Both the position numbers and the translations under genes were made by a program. A DNA stretch of 64,000 nucleotides. Origin: Cunninghamella blakesleeana. Lineage: Eukaryota > Mucoromycota > Mucoromycetes > Mucorales > Cunninghamellaceae. Shown in pieces: positions 11,701 through 24,222 of the stretch (position 1 is the first letter of the stretch; the number at the start of each line of letters is the position of its first letter). Location of the stretch: assembly GCA_017871115.1 (NCBI GenBank), contig JAFCIZ010000006.1, forward strand, positions 930,001 to 994,000, read 5' to 3'. The notes below the pieces were generated by a model that was not told the origin of the DNA, did not search any database, and was given only the letters and a program-made list of their open reading frames with translations.

Positions 11701-12572
11701 AACAAATGATTTCAATAGAAAAACAAGATGAAGCATCCGTAGCAGCAGCAGCAGCGGCAACAATGATAGAAAAACAAGAAGATCACCATTATTCTCACCC
11801 ACATTTAAAAATAGAAACAATTGAAGATCCATTTACATTATTATCAATACCGACAACAATTCCACCCACCACTGCACTTACTTCACCATCTTGTCCTTCT
11901 ATGATATCATCACCCTTTTATTCCCATAAAACAAGGACACCTATTCCAACACCACCACCTGAATCATGGCATGAAATAGCTAGAAATAAACTAGTCGAAA
12001 CGAAAGTAGAACAAGAAAATGGTAATAATAATAATACTGATTATACAGTTTATGATACAATCTCTTCACCATTCTTACAACCTACTTTGGCGACGGCAAC
12101 AGCGTATTTTCCCTTGTATATGACAACATTAAATAATGAGCGGTTATGGGTGGTTGATTATCAGGTTTATTTATTGCTTGGAGGTAAAGGAAAAGACGCT
12201 AATGAAAGCACCTATCAGCAATTTATTCATACATACCATTGTCAATGGGAAAAGCGGTTAATGACATGGATTGAAAAACAACAATATTGGCCCTATATAG
12301 AAAAAATGATTTACTTTTACCTCGATCAAACAAACAAGAAGAAGAATGATGATGATGATGATAATACAATGGTATCCATAATGAAAACCCATTTTTTATC
12401 GCACCCTTATTATTTTATACCATTGGACCAAGCAATTTCAAGTTTTTATTCTAATAAGAACAAATCATTCTTCACAACATCCCCTACAACAACGAAATGG
12501 ATTGATATTAAATCCACACCCACTTTACCACCAAAAATGGCTATGAAATTAAAAAAATTAAACAGATTGTGA
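8712..12572 (+). CDS. Hos4/ANKRD11-like ankyrin-repeat chromatin protein
   Basis: Four exons, 8712..10998, 11248..11325, 11472..11519 and 11647..12572, all phase 1, give 1112 residues; the donors GTATAA, GTAAGT and GTACTT pair with TAG acceptors. The N-terminal 225 residues are Ser/Thr-rich, with a nine-residue Asp run and acidic patches. Three blocks of ankyrin repeats follow: 9397-9700, 9835-10180 and 10606-10960. The first and third share the identical word AGWTPLHEACLHGH and the DTPLHDA motif. This arrangement (GWTPLHEA, then KGL-DTPLHDA) matches fungal Hos4 of the Set3 histone deacetylase complex and animal ANKRD11/12. The C-terminal exon carries a conserved-looking Tyr/Trp-rich block (LWVVDYQVYLLLGGKGKD). 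The likely role is a nuclear scaffold for a deacetylase complex (inference). Without splicing the frame would end at 11021; the spliced frame adds 350 residues. Confidence 0.85.
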
Positions 12573-14865
12573 AATTGATACATGTATATATATACAAAAA
12601 CTGGGATTTTTGTTCTGTTTATGGGAATTTGACCGAGGAAGGTATTATATAAATATAAAAAAAACTATTTGATAATCCATCATTTTTTATAAATCCGCTA
12701 AAACTTTAAAAAACTATTGACCCTCTGTATTTTTTTTTTTTTTTTTTTTTTATAAAATAATAAAAAAAGAGGACCTTTTTCATAAATATATGTGATACAT
12801 GGAATAAAGAATGAAATAAATTAATAGGTTAAAAATAAAATATAAAAAAAAGTTCTTAATTATAATAAAAAGCAAGGGGGGAAGGAGAAAAAAAAAAATC
12901 ATTTTATTATTATAAAAAAGGAATCACGGAGAACTAAGGAAAAAGACTGAAAAAAGAAAGGGCTTAATAAAAAAGCAAGATTGTATAAAAAAGGGAAGGG
13001 TTTGTTATATTTTTATATATATAAATCATATGAATAGCTTGTTTTGATTTATTTTTTTGATGATGCTTCCCGTTGTATTGGGTCCATTTATTTACTTTAT
13101 AAAACATAATAATACAAATAAACATTTATATCTTTATATTTTCTTCTTCTTGCTCTTACGTATGCATTTTTTTATTCTTTTTTAAAAAAGAAGAGTTCCT
13201 ACGAATGTATGTATGTAGAAAATTGATATGTAGAATTTTATAAAAATACATAAATAAAATAATATAGAAACATTATTCTCTCCAATAGATAGGATGTTCT
13301 TTTTTTTTAAAGTTCATATTCTAAATATTATTAATTGTTTTATTATTTGTTTTGTTTTTGTTTTTTTTTTTTTTCGTTTTTTTTATTTTTTATTTTTCAA
13401 GGAGAAAACAGGACCTAGATGATTTTATATAATAGGAGGATTATTTTTTGAAAATGTCCCTTGACAAATTTTTTTTTTTTTTAAAAAGAAGAAAAAAGAA
13501 AAAAATCAAAAAAAAATGTTATTTTTTAAAAAAAAAAAGAAAAAAAACCACCAATGCTAAACGATAGATAAACATATATATATTAATATGTGACATTATA
13601 TATTATAGCCATTCTTTGGTAGAAATGATCTAATAGAGAAAGTGCATTTGTATGTAATAAATATAAATAATAATAATATGATAAACTTACTATACATTAT
13701 TTTTATTTACGTAAAAGAATTAAGAATAAAAAAAAATATGACATTTTTTTTAATAATAAAACTCTAAATAATTTATGTTTCAAGATGAAATGAACCACAT
13801 GTATGGATTGTTATTCCTAATCTAGGTGGCAATCCTTATAATAATTTAAACTAACTATGTAATTTTTTTTTTTTAATAGCACTATATGCATGTAAGTTTT
13901 CTAAAAAAAAATATATAAAAAAATCTTTTTTTTATTTGTCCTTCCTTACCTTCCCTTTCCCCAACATATAGGAGTTTGAAACATATCATCATTTAAATCC
14001 ATTATTTATTATTTTTATTATCATTCTCATTATTATAAATACAAAATTAAGAGGAAATAAAAAGATGTAAATACAATTATTTTTATTAAAAAAGGGGGTT
14101 GATAATAATGAAAAAAGTGATATAGATTAATAAGGGTATAAGAGTGATATATATTAATAAGGTTAGTTTTTTATTATTATTATTATTATTATTTAAACTT
14201 AAATACTCGACTTTTTATATCATCATTGTCGGCGTTTAAATCGATCAAGCATAAGTTGGAACCAGTGGGCTGGTAAATAATAGAATAAAAAAAAACCCTC
14301 CATTTCCTTTTTCTCTAAAGTCCTTTTTTTTTTTTTTTTTCTCTGTCTCTCTCTCTTTTTTTTTTTTTTTCTCTGTCTCTCTCTTTTTTTTTTTTCTTTC
14401 TCTCTCTCTCTCTCTTTTTTTTTTTTTTTTTCTCTTCCACCCTTTATTTTTATTTATTTTTTCGCTTTTTTTCACTTTTTTGTGACTTGAATACATTAAA
14501 TATATATATATATATATATAATATATAGTATATAATATAATATTATATATTTATATATATATATTATATAACAAGGAATTCATTGCTATTATTCATTCTA
14601 TGAGGATTCTGTAACACCTTTTTATTTTTTTTATATAATACACAACTAATTTTTTTTTGTTTTACCTAATGAAAATTATCCCCCTTTTCTAACTATAAAA
14701 ATCCAAAAAAAAATAACAAACATTCTACTTTCTTTATTTTTTTCTTCTTTCAAATTAATATATGTATATATTTTTTTATTAATAATTATCATTATCATTC
14801 AATATTCTTTTCATATAAATATCACATTAACAAAAACAAATCATTATCATTAACTTATTGAAAAT
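12573..14865. other. Long intergenic region with CT-rich and poly-T tracts
   Basis: 2.3 kb between the ankyrin and velvet genes. It has poly-T at 12731-12751, a T/CT-rich block at 14326-14440 with repeated TCTCTGTCTCTCTC-type words, and (AT)n with an inverted TATATAT arrangement at 14500-14570. A purine-rich frame on the minus strand at 14245-14496 is only the complement of the CT tract. No gene is seen; it is probably regulatory sequence for the velvet gene. Confidence 0.5.
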
Positions 14866-16544
14866 ATGACTTATTCAATAAATAATCTCTGTAACTATAG
14901 ACAAGGCACACATCATCAGTAAGATAATATAATAAAAGTTTGGCTGGTTGATGATGATGATGAAATAACGTCATTTTTTATTTATTTATTTATTATTTAA
15001 AAATAGTTACAAGTTAAAAGTACTACAACAGCCTATAAAAGCAAGATTATGTAGTTTCAAGGAAAAAGGTAAAAAGGATAAATTAATGGATTGAAACCTA
15101 GCAAGTCATATCATTTTATTTATATATGTATATCGATTTTAAATCTAGTTGATCGCCGGCCGATTGATCCTCCCCCTATTGTTCAATTATGTTGTACCTG
15201 TCAACATAAACAATGGTATTACCAACACTAAATACTTTTTTTTTTTTTATTATTATTATTATTCTTTTTACTCAGTTTCTTCTTTTTTTTTTCCAATATA
15301 TATAGCATCCAAAATATATTGCATAGCCCATACTTTTTTTTATATGCTACATTAACAGGTATCAACGATGATACAGATTTATATCTTCATCACGGTCATA
15401 GAACAACAGCTGGAGCAGTCGTACAATCTTTACATCGGCTAAAATATAACGATAATAAAGGTAATAAAGAGCATACTTTTATACAATAATATCAAAGAAC
15501 CATGTGCTTATATCGTTCTTTTTTTATCATTACTAAAACAAAATAGATGGTGGGTTTTTTGTATTTGCCGATATTAGTGTTCGTTTAGAAGGACGCTATA
15601 GATTAAAGTTCACTCTGTTTGAAATAGTTGGGTAAAAATAAATAATTAAAAAGAGAGAAGAAAATTATTTAACCGATCTATCTCTTTATTCTTACTATAA
15701 TTATTATTATATAGTGAAACTGTACAAAGACTAGTGTCGGTTATTTCTGATCCATTCACTGTTTATTCTCCAAAATGTAATTAAATAATTGAAATTAAAA
15801 ATGAAATTGAAAAAAAGAATGAATCATTGTTACTCATTCTTATTTTTTTAAAATAAATAAAACTGATAATAGATTTTCCTGGAATGTCTGGTAATAAAAA
15901 ATGATTTATATATATATATATATTCATTGTACTTTATTTTTTCTAAAAAAAAAAATAACAAGAATCATTTTTTTCGTTTTTTTTTTTTTTTTTTTTTTTG
16001 ATTTAATTTAGAATCTACATTATTGACAAAATCATTCTCAGATCAAGGTGTACGAATTAGGATAAGAAAAGATACAAGGCATGCAACGTAAGAAAAAATA
16101 TATATATATATATATATAAAAGTTAAAATATATAAATATATATAAAAATAGGTATCAATGTTTCTTTTTTTTTTTATATTTTCTTTAAATAGTAAACGTC
16201 AAAAAACAAATAATAATAATAATAGCAATAATAATAATAATAATAATAATAGATTAATGGAAGAAGGAGAAGATGATGAAGATGAAGAATCAGGAATTCA
16301 TTATAATAGTAAAACACCATCTCCGACTATTTTACCGCCTTTACCGCCATTAACATTTCCATCCACCACTTCATCCTCCACCTCCACATCTTTATCTAAA
16401 TCGGCCATGTCGATGCAAAACTTGTTATCTCCACCTCTTGAAAAACCTCATTTTTATCCAGATCGTACTTTACCTCCTCCTACTAGATTACTTTCCAATC
16501 ATCCATATCCTTCTATTTTACCACCTCAATTTCCTGATACTTGA
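14866..16544 (+). CDS. Velvet-domain transcription regulator
   Basis: Nine exons: 14866..14918, 15007..15068, 15149..15215, 15306..15460, 15547..15631, 15715..15776, 15873..15890, 16012..16087, 16193..16544; 309 residues with all phases consistent. The velvet domain spans about residues 18-200 and shows the hallmark blocks [55 protein letters not shown] and FPGMS. The seventh exon is only 18 nt and encodes part of that last block. The tail has KRQK (a likely nuclear signal), an Asn run, an acidic patch and a Pro/Ser-rich end. Velvet proteins are fungal NF-kB-like DNA-binding regulators coupling development, light response and metabolism. VosA- or VelB-type assignment is not possible by eye. 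The start has a good context after a 5' leader of CATTAAC type. Confidence 0.93.
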
Positions 16545-16660
16545 TTCATTTTCTTGAAATATATAAAAGGAACAAATGAATGATTGGTAGAAAATAATCA
16601 TCAATATAATAGTATTAATAAATAATTATACTTGTGAATATATATATATATATATTCTTC

Positions 16661-16691
<31 letters not shown>

Positions 16692-17333
16692 GAGCATGCA
16701 TGTTATAATTATTTGTACAACCTAATCAAACCAAGATGTCGGTTTTCATAAACGTGATAATTCTAATTCTGAATTAAAACTATAGCAACACATGACTTTT
16801 TTTTTTTTTTTTTTATTTTTATTTCTTATTCTTATTATAAAAATAAATAAAAATAAATAAAAATACATTATTTTTGTAAATAAGCACAGACAATTTTTTT
16901 TAAAAAAAAAAAAAAAAAAGCAAAGGAAAATATAAAGTTGATTTCTTTATAGGTAGATTATATAATTTATAATGAAAAAGCTTAAAAAAATGATTATATA
17001 TATAAATAATATAAGAGTATAATTTAATCCAATCATTGTCAAGAATTTAATGAGAATCGAGTGCACTGAGTTTTAAAACTAATAATGAAACCACTAATAC
17101 TAATTTAAGAATTTTTTATAAAAAAAAAAGAAACCCAGCCTCTCTTTTTTTATTTTTTTCTCTCTTTTTCTTTGTTTTATAAGAAAAAAAAAATTTCCAA
17201 ACTCCTTATATATAATATTTTTTCTTTCTTAAGAAATAAAATTCTTTTTTATTTCTTTTTATATTCTTTTCTAACTCTATATATCAACTCTTTATTTGGG
17301 AACTCTTTTTTTATTATTTCTTAATTAGCAATC
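16545..17333. other. Intergenic region
   Basis: 789 bp of AT-rich sequence with poly-A (16671-16691, 16902-16919) and poly-T (16798-16814) tracts. It serves as the 3' region of the velvet gene and the promoter of the MADS gene. No specific site is identified. Confidence 0.4.
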
Positions 17334-18457
17334 ATGATGAACGATCCTATTAAAACTAAACCTTATGATGAAGATTCTGGTGATGACTCTGATGAAAAAC
17401 CTTCAAAACGTTCTGGTCGTCGTAAAATTAAAATTGAATATATCGAAGATAAAAATCGTCGTCATATCACTTTTTCAAAAAGAAAAGCGGGTATTATGAA
17501 AAAGGTAATAAATATATATATAATAAAATAAGATCAAACAACCGCACATCTGTTTTTGGATGAAATGAAAAAAAGCAAGGGGAGTTGCATAATTATGTCT
17601 TCTTTAAAAAGAAATAGAAAAGGAATAATAACAATAGTAGTAATAATATAAAGAAGAAGAAAAAGTTTATTAAGAATAATAATACTTGGAAAAAAAGTGG
17701 AAAAAAGAGGAAAATAAAGGGTATTTATTTATTTATATATTAATTAATTAATCTTTTTATCGTTGTTTATTTTAATATTAGGCTTATGAACTTAGTACGT
17801 TGACAGGTACTCAGGTATTGTTACTAGTTGTATCTGAAACTGGTCTTGTTTATACTTTTACTACAGTCAAACTTCAACCTATTGTCACAAAACCAGAAGG
17901 AAAGAATTTAATTCAAGCCTGTTTAAACGCTCCTGATCCAGCTGCAAATGAGTCCGTAAGTCATTTATAAAAGTAAACAAATAAATAGAGCGACTATTAT
18001 TCTTTTATATACTTATTTTATTTTATATATATAGGAAAGCCATAATAACAATGAAGGAAATTCTCCACCATCTAATATAGAAGAAAAATCAGAACCTATG
18101 TCAGCCTCTTCTTCAAATGGGTATAACAACAATAATAGTAATAATAACAATAACAACAATAATGCCTATCCATCAAATTATAATCCTGCTGGTCAGAATC
18201 CTGGTATGAGTGGTAACGGCTACCCTTCTTATCCTAGTTATCAACAACAACCTCCACAACAACAACATTCTTCTCCACATCAACAACCCCATGGTAGCCC
18301 TATTCAACCTCCTCCTCATTCTTCTTCTTATGGCGGTGGTTTACCTTATTATAATCAACAACATAGTAATAATCAACATTATATGCCTCCTCCTTCCAAT
18401 CGTCCTCCTCAAGGCTATTGGTCAAAACAAGATGATGATGGCCATCATGATAAATAA
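17334..18457 (+). CDS. SRF/MCM1-type MADS-box transcription factor
   Basis: Three exons, 17334..17504, 17782..17955 and 18035..18457, phase 0, give 255 residues. An acidic N-terminus precedes the MADS box at about residues 29-86 (GRRKIKIEYIEDKNRRHITFSKRK... then AYELSTLTGTQVLLLV), with the SAM extension VYTFTTVKLQPIV. The sequence is type I SRF-like rather than MEF2 (KIEYIEDKNRRHITFSKRK and the ELSTLTGTQ strand). The C-terminal 150 residues are Asn/Gln/Pro/Ser/His-rich, resembling an activation domain. By family it should bind CArG-type sites as a dimer and partner with homeodomain or other factors in mating, cell cycle or arginine control. Met17334 and Met17337 are adjacent; either may initiate. 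Confidence 0.96.
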
Positions 18458-20517
18458 ATTTGATTTGTAATACAACTTTGTGTTGACCCTTTGAAAAAAA
18501 AAAAAAAAAAAAAAAATTATTGTTCGATTATATAATTTTCGTATTTTATATTACTATTATTATAATTATTATATATATTTTATCATTCTATTTTTATTCT
18601 ATTTTTTTATATAAGTATGTTTTTCATTTTATTATTATTCTTTTTTATTTGACTTTTCTTTTTTATATATGATGCTCTTCATACATAAAATAAATAAATA
18701 AAAATACTTCAAGTATTTGAAAATAAAATATTAATAAAAAAAAAAGAGATCTTCTGCTTCTTTCCTTTTTTATAAATCTTCATACATAATCGTATAATAA
18801 TCAATTAGCACAGCCTTAAATTCTATTATTATTAATTATTTTTAGATTATTATTATTATTATTATTATTTTTGTTTGTGATCAGATAAATAACCTTTTCC
18901 CGCTTAGCTATCCTTTTTTTCTCTCTCTCTCCCGTATTATTTTTTAAAAAAAATCACAGTCAAATGAACGATAATCATGAAAGCAGTAAATTAAAAAAAA
19001 ATGATCAACATGATGATCTACGTGTTCAATCGGGAATTATCCTTTTTTTTATTTAAAGCTTATATTAATTTTGACACAATATGTTACCTTATTTAGAAAT
19101 CTATACAAGTAAAAGATGATTCTATCACTTCTTCATTTATATATGCAAGTATAAAAATAAGATATAATAAAATGATGTATTGTATATATATATATATATA
19201 TAATATTTGAGGGACCTTTTTTAAAAATCATTACCACATTTTTAGTTTTGTCATGTATATACGTACTTGTATTTAAAAAAATATGTAGTCTGTGAAAAGT
19301 AATTCCTATATTTGTATTGATATTACATTTTGGGAGGTCTTCTGTTATTTATTCCTTGTTGTCATATTTTGAGTGTCACTCTATTTATTAACACAAATAA
19401 AATAATAAAATTATAATTACAAGTTAGAGGATAAAACAAAATTAAAAGAAATAAGGTAATGATCCTTTTTTTTTTAAAAAAAAAAAACTAATATTTTTTA
19501 TATTAAAGGTTATATTTTTTATTATTTCCATTACTTTATATATATATGTATCTGTATCTTTTAGGATAATAATTAAATTTATATGTATATATAAACTTTT
19601 GGAATTGATAAAATATATTTATTTGAGCTTACTATTACTTTATTAATCCTAGTGGTATTATTTTAACTCTTGATAAATACGTGATTTTTCTTTCTACGTC
19701 AAAAATATTCTTTTTGTTAAATACTAAAAAATTACTTTGTTCGAATCAATAGAGTTGTTTTATTGGTCTTATCAACATTCTTGAAGGTTGTTTTTTATGA
19801 TTCCTTGCTTACGATGATTTTTTTTATTAGTAGTGTCGATCTTTATAGCTCTTCTTAGTTTGCCTTTTATAATTGCTGATGCTGGTTCTTTACTATTTAC
19901 CCCTGTTAATAGCCATCCAATACTTTTGGTGCTACTAGTGTTCTATCGCAAGCGATAAACTTTTTTGTTTTCTTGTTCTTCTATTTCTCATACACTCCTG
20001 GGTAGTTTTTCTTGATTCTTGGATGCCTATTTGTTTCTGATACTTTTATTTTTATATTCGGAATAATGCTCTTTTATATTGTTATTATAGATGTTGATTT
20101 TTTTAAAAAAATAACTATACTAAAGGGCCATTTTAATACAACAAACAAATTCAAAAACAAAATCTGTAAAAAAAAATATGTTAGAGCAAATTTCCTTTTA
20201 TGGGTTCAAAAGCTATCCACATAATGTATCTTAGTAATATCAAAATAGATTTTTTTTCCTTTACTAAATAGTCGTTAAATTCAAGAATAAATAATTTTGT
20301 TTAATATTTATCGTTGCTGAATATAATGATAATCAATTTTTTATTTTATACAAGTATATATGTATATTTACTTGCATTAATTTTTTTTACAATAAACTAA
20401 AAGGGCTTAAAGTTAGAATTCCGACTTACGGTAGTAAAATAAATTTTTTTCTCTTCTTTCTTCCTTTTTATTTATTTAATAAAATAAAATAAAAAAAGTT
20501 AGCAGTTAGTTATAAAA
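18458..20517. other. Gene-free 2-kb block
   Basis: Starts with poly-A (18494-18516) after the MADS gene. From about 19100 to 20450 the sequence has fewer homopolymers and a more even base mix than other spacers, with stop codons in all frames. It may be a decayed gene or element. A TTCGAATC-like B-box word at 19740 is not backed by a cloverleaf. No feature can be named. Confidence 0.4.
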
Positions 20518-21683
20518 ATGGCTATCACCAAGGATGAAGAGGAAGAAAATAGACAATTACAAGAAGAAGAACAATTAGCAGTATGTGCCATATATGGCGA
20601 TGATATATTAAAGCTCGATGAACAAAATACAACAGAGCAACAGCAAGTTTATTTATTAACGTTAAATGTAGACCAAGATGAATTCGATGATAATAGTAAT
20701 AGTAATGTTAAATCGCCACGTATTATTGTATTAAGAATTTTTTTCCCATCTACTTACCCAAGTCAAGATATACCAGTATTTGAAATGGCTTCACTCTATT
20801 GTGGCAATAAAAAAATAGATTTAGATATGATTGCTATTATTGAAGAAGGGTTTAGTGAACTATTTCAACCAGGACAAGTTGTTTTATTTGAATGGATTCA
20901 ATGGTTACGTGATTATATTTTAGATAATGTACAACAAGTAAATGATAATAATGATACCACCACTGAGCTAGATAATTCTTTATCATCACTAAATATAAAT
21001 GATAATAAGAATAATAGTGACCATGATAAATCAAATACACCATCGACACCAACATCAACACCTACGAATATAAAAGTGCCATCCATTTATTCCAGTGAAC
21101 CTTTAATAGATAGAAAGTCAACTTTTATAGCCCATGTAGCTACTGTTCATAATACTCAAGAAGTAGAATTAGTCATGTCTACTTTACTACAAAATAAAAA
21201 AATTGCTAAAGCAACTCATAATATTATGGCCTATCGAATTAATTTATCTGGTGATCGTATTCTTCAAGATAACGATGATGATGGGGAAACAGCTGCTGGC
21301 GGTAAATAAAGACAAAAAAAAAAAAAAATAGAATGAAATACTCAAATTATAACAAAGATAATAAGATGAAAATATATAATTGAATAATAATAACAATGAT
21401 CAATACTTTTTTTTTTATTAATTGATCTTTATTTATTTTCATTTCATTTTAATGTCCATTTATAGGCAGATTGATGCATTTATTACAAATCCTTGAAGTT
21501 AAAAATGTTATTGTAGTGGTTAGTCGTTGGTTTGGAGGTATATTATTAGGTGCTGATCGATTTAAAGACATAAATAATTGTGCTCGGCAGGCTTTAGAGG
21601 ATTGTGGATATGTTCAACATAACGACACTTCGAATGGATCAAACCATCATCAGTCTAGTACGAAAAAGAAGGGAAAGAAATAG
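20518..21683 (+). CDS. YIH1: YIH1/IMPACT family regulator of Gcn2 signalling
   Basis: Two exons, 20518..21301 and 21466..21683, give 333 residues. The N-terminal RWD domain (about 8-130: EEEQLAVCAIYGDD, IFFPSTYPSQDIP) binds Gcn1 in characterised homologues and so dampens Gcn2 kinase activation. A low-complexity Asn/Asp/Ser/Thr linker follows. The C-terminal ancient IMPACT domain (about 190-310) has SEPLIDRKSTFIAH, ATHNIMAYRI, DDDGETAAGGRLMHLL (split by the intron) and VVVSRWFGGILLGADRFKDINN, all diagnostic of the UPF0029/IMPACT fold. The tail is Lys-rich. The gene converges with mL60. Confidence 0.96.
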
Positions 21684-21985
21684 ATTATTTATTTATTTTT
21701 GACAAGTTAAAACAATAAAATAAACAATTATGATAGACAGTATATATATATATATATATATACCAATTTAGAATTTAATCAAATCTATTTCATTCTATTT
21801 ATTGGAGTATTAATATTATTCTATTATATATAAATAATCAAATAAAGATAAAAAATGTCAATATTACTGAAGAGTTTATTATGTACAAAAAAAATATAAA
21901 GTAGTACAAAAAGAGATAAAAAAGGTGTGCGTATATAAAGATATATGTTGTAGTAGCTGTTATTGTTGTTATTGTTGTTGTTTTA
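21684..21985. other. Short convergent spacer
   Basis: 302 bp with (AT)n at 21741-21761 and (GTT)n-like sequence near 21960. It holds the 3' ends of YIH1 and mL60. Confidence 0.4.
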
Positions 21986-22428
21986 TTAAAAACCAGGAGG
22001 ACTTGTACGTTGTGTCTTTTTAGTAAACTTGGGTACTTTATGTAAAGATTTACGATGGTGTAATCCATATCGACTAAATACAGTATATTTATCACGGGCG
22101 TTCATTTCAGATTCTTTTGGAAGTGCTAATGCTTCGTCTAAAGCCTTACATTGAACACCAGAAGCTTTTACAGCTGCAATAACTTGGTCAACATCTCTTA
22201 ATCTCTTTCTCACATTGGCTTTACGTGTTGCTGACATACGGAAAGGATTTTTCCTATATAATATGTATAAATGTATATTATAAAAACATATTAAAAAATG
22301 AATAGAAGCATATTAATATAAATGATATTTGATGTTATTTTAATAAAACTATTTAAACAAATTTATTTATCTATTTACCAAAGTAAACCACCTTGAGCTA
22401 CAAGTGAAGGACGAAAGGCTCCAAACAT
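21986..22428 (-). CDS. MRPL31: Mitochondrial large-subunit ribosomal protein mL60 (MRPL31 family)
   Basis: Two exons, 22428..22379 and 22253..21986, give 105 residues, joining at Trp (TG|G). The N-terminus MFGAFRPSLVAQGGLLWKNPFRMS matches the fungal MRPL31 leader, which ends in 'GLLWK-P-RMS'. It is followed by RKRLRDVDQVIAAV, the signature block of the family, and ends in a Lys/Pro-rich tail. It acts in the mitochondrial ribosome. The original Met inside exon 2 at 22237 is not the start, because the upstream exon is conserved. It is divergent from RRP1 with 260 bp between starts. Confidence 0.92.
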
Positions 22429-22688
22429 TTTACCACGTTTATATAAATGAGTGTAAAAAAAATTAAGAAAAAAAATGAAAGTGAAGGTTTAAAAAATTGT
22501 TTTTAAAAAGGGGGCCATAAATTTAGAGAAATTGATGCGGAATTTAAATCGTAGTGGCTTATTGAAATTTTATGAACATTATCAGCAGGATTTTTTAACT
22601 TTTTTTTTTCTCTTTTTTACCTTTTTTTTCTAAAAAAATTATATCCATATATTTTTATATACGTATACAATATATATATATATATAAA

Positions 22689-23135
22689 ATGTCAGCTATG
22701 AATGATCAATATTATTTGCCTTTTGGAAAAGAGTTAGCAGCTAATGGTAATATATATGAATATATAATAAAGTTAATTGACTTATTTTAATACAAATGAC
22801 ATTCCAACAGTTACCTTTTTTATTTATTTTTCTTTTCATTTTTTAAATCATATTATTACCAATAGAAAAAAAAAATCGAGATAAAGCTGTTCGTGCCTTA
22901 AAACGTTATTTAGCAGCTGCTGGCGATTCTCTATCACCTACTGATTTATATAAATTATGGAAAGGGTTATTTTATTGTTTTTGGATGTCAGATAAACCTC
23001 TTGTACAGCAAGCTTTAGCTAATGAATTAGGTGGATTGATTTTAGAAATGCCCGACGATAATGTTATTCCTTTTATTAAAGCTTTTTGGCAAGTTCATTG
23101 TGGTGAATGGCATGGTTTAGATAGAATAAGGTAAT

Positions 23136-23166
<31 letters not shown>

Positions 23167-23845
23167 GCTAGTTTAAATTATTTTGTATTTTTATATATTT
23201 ATACTTATAACAATGTATGCGTTTTTTATTTTTTAAATATATATATATATATAGATTAGATAAATATTATTTGTTATTCAGACGATTTGTTTATTTTTCT
23301 TTCCAATGGTTAGCTAATAATAACTGGGATGAAGAAAAGGTGGAGGAATATACAACATGTCTTCTTGAAGGTCCTTTACAGTAAGTATATATGATAATTG
23401 GTGTTATTTACAGTCAATGAAAATAGAAAAAGAATGTATATGTATAGAGAGGATTAAATATTAAATATACATGATATTCTTTATTTTTATTTTTTTATTG
23501 AATTATAGTCCTACAGATCGTACTAAACCTGATGCTATTGCTTATCATATTATGGAAATATATTTCGAAGAATTAGAAAAAGTATTAGAACAGCAAGAAC
23601 AAGAAGATGAAGATTTAGATGTACCTATGGAAGCTATTACTCGACCTCTCACTGTATTATCTACGGATGCTATGAATAAGTTAACACGTAAAAAGGCAAA
23701 AGAAATTCTTAAAGAATATCAAGATGAAATGGATAATGTGCCTGACGATGCTGTAGCTATTGACGAAGATGAAGAAAATGATGAAGATGAAGAAAATGAC
23801 GAGGATGAAGACATGGATTCTGATGATTCCGATATGAAAGATTAA
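22689..23845 (+). CDS. RRP1: Ribosomal RNA processing protein 1 (Nop52 family)
   Basis: Four exons, 22689..22746, 22866..23130, 23255..23380 and 23509..23845, give 261 residues. The Nop52 domain covers about residues 10-215, with [65 protein letters not shown] and HIMEIYFEELEKV. The C-terminal tail is a run of Glu/Asp/Asn repeats (acidic, nucleolar type). In yeast Rrp1 is needed for 27S pre-rRNA processing to 60S subunits. Introns 2 and 3 are packed with (AT)n next to the splice sites. The start shares a short divergent promoter with mL60. Confidence 0.96.
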
Positions 23846-24222
23846 TTTAATTTCTAAACATTAATTCATACTGTCATATTCATAATTTTCAATATCATTT
23901 TTTTATACATATTTATTTTTGGAATATATAATCAAATTACCATTCACATAGATTTTTTAATATTTTATAATTTTTTTTATTTTATTATGTAAAAAAAAAA
24001 TCACGACATCAACATTAATAAATCATTCAATATTCATTATTATTATTATTATTATTTAAAAGATTGGATATATTGTATAAATGGCAAAAATAAAAATAAA
24101 AATAAAAAAATAAAATATTGGAATCAATTTTTATATAGTGGTTACAGTTTTATTTTTAATTTTTTTATGACATGTAGTTATTTTATAAGTAAACTGTTTT
24201 TAATTGATATATCATATAATTA
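23846..24222. other. Convergent spacer
   Basis: 377 bp between the RRP1 and SVP26-like stops, with (ATT)n at 24037-24055. Nothing else is seen. Confidence 0.4.

Noticed and set aside
14245..14496. Minus-strand Arg/Lys/Glu-rich frame
   Set aside because: It is the complement of a CT/poly-T tract, with no other coding sign.
19735..19800. Possible tRNA B box (TTCGAATC)
   Set aside because: No matching A box or cloverleaf arms occur at the expected spacing.
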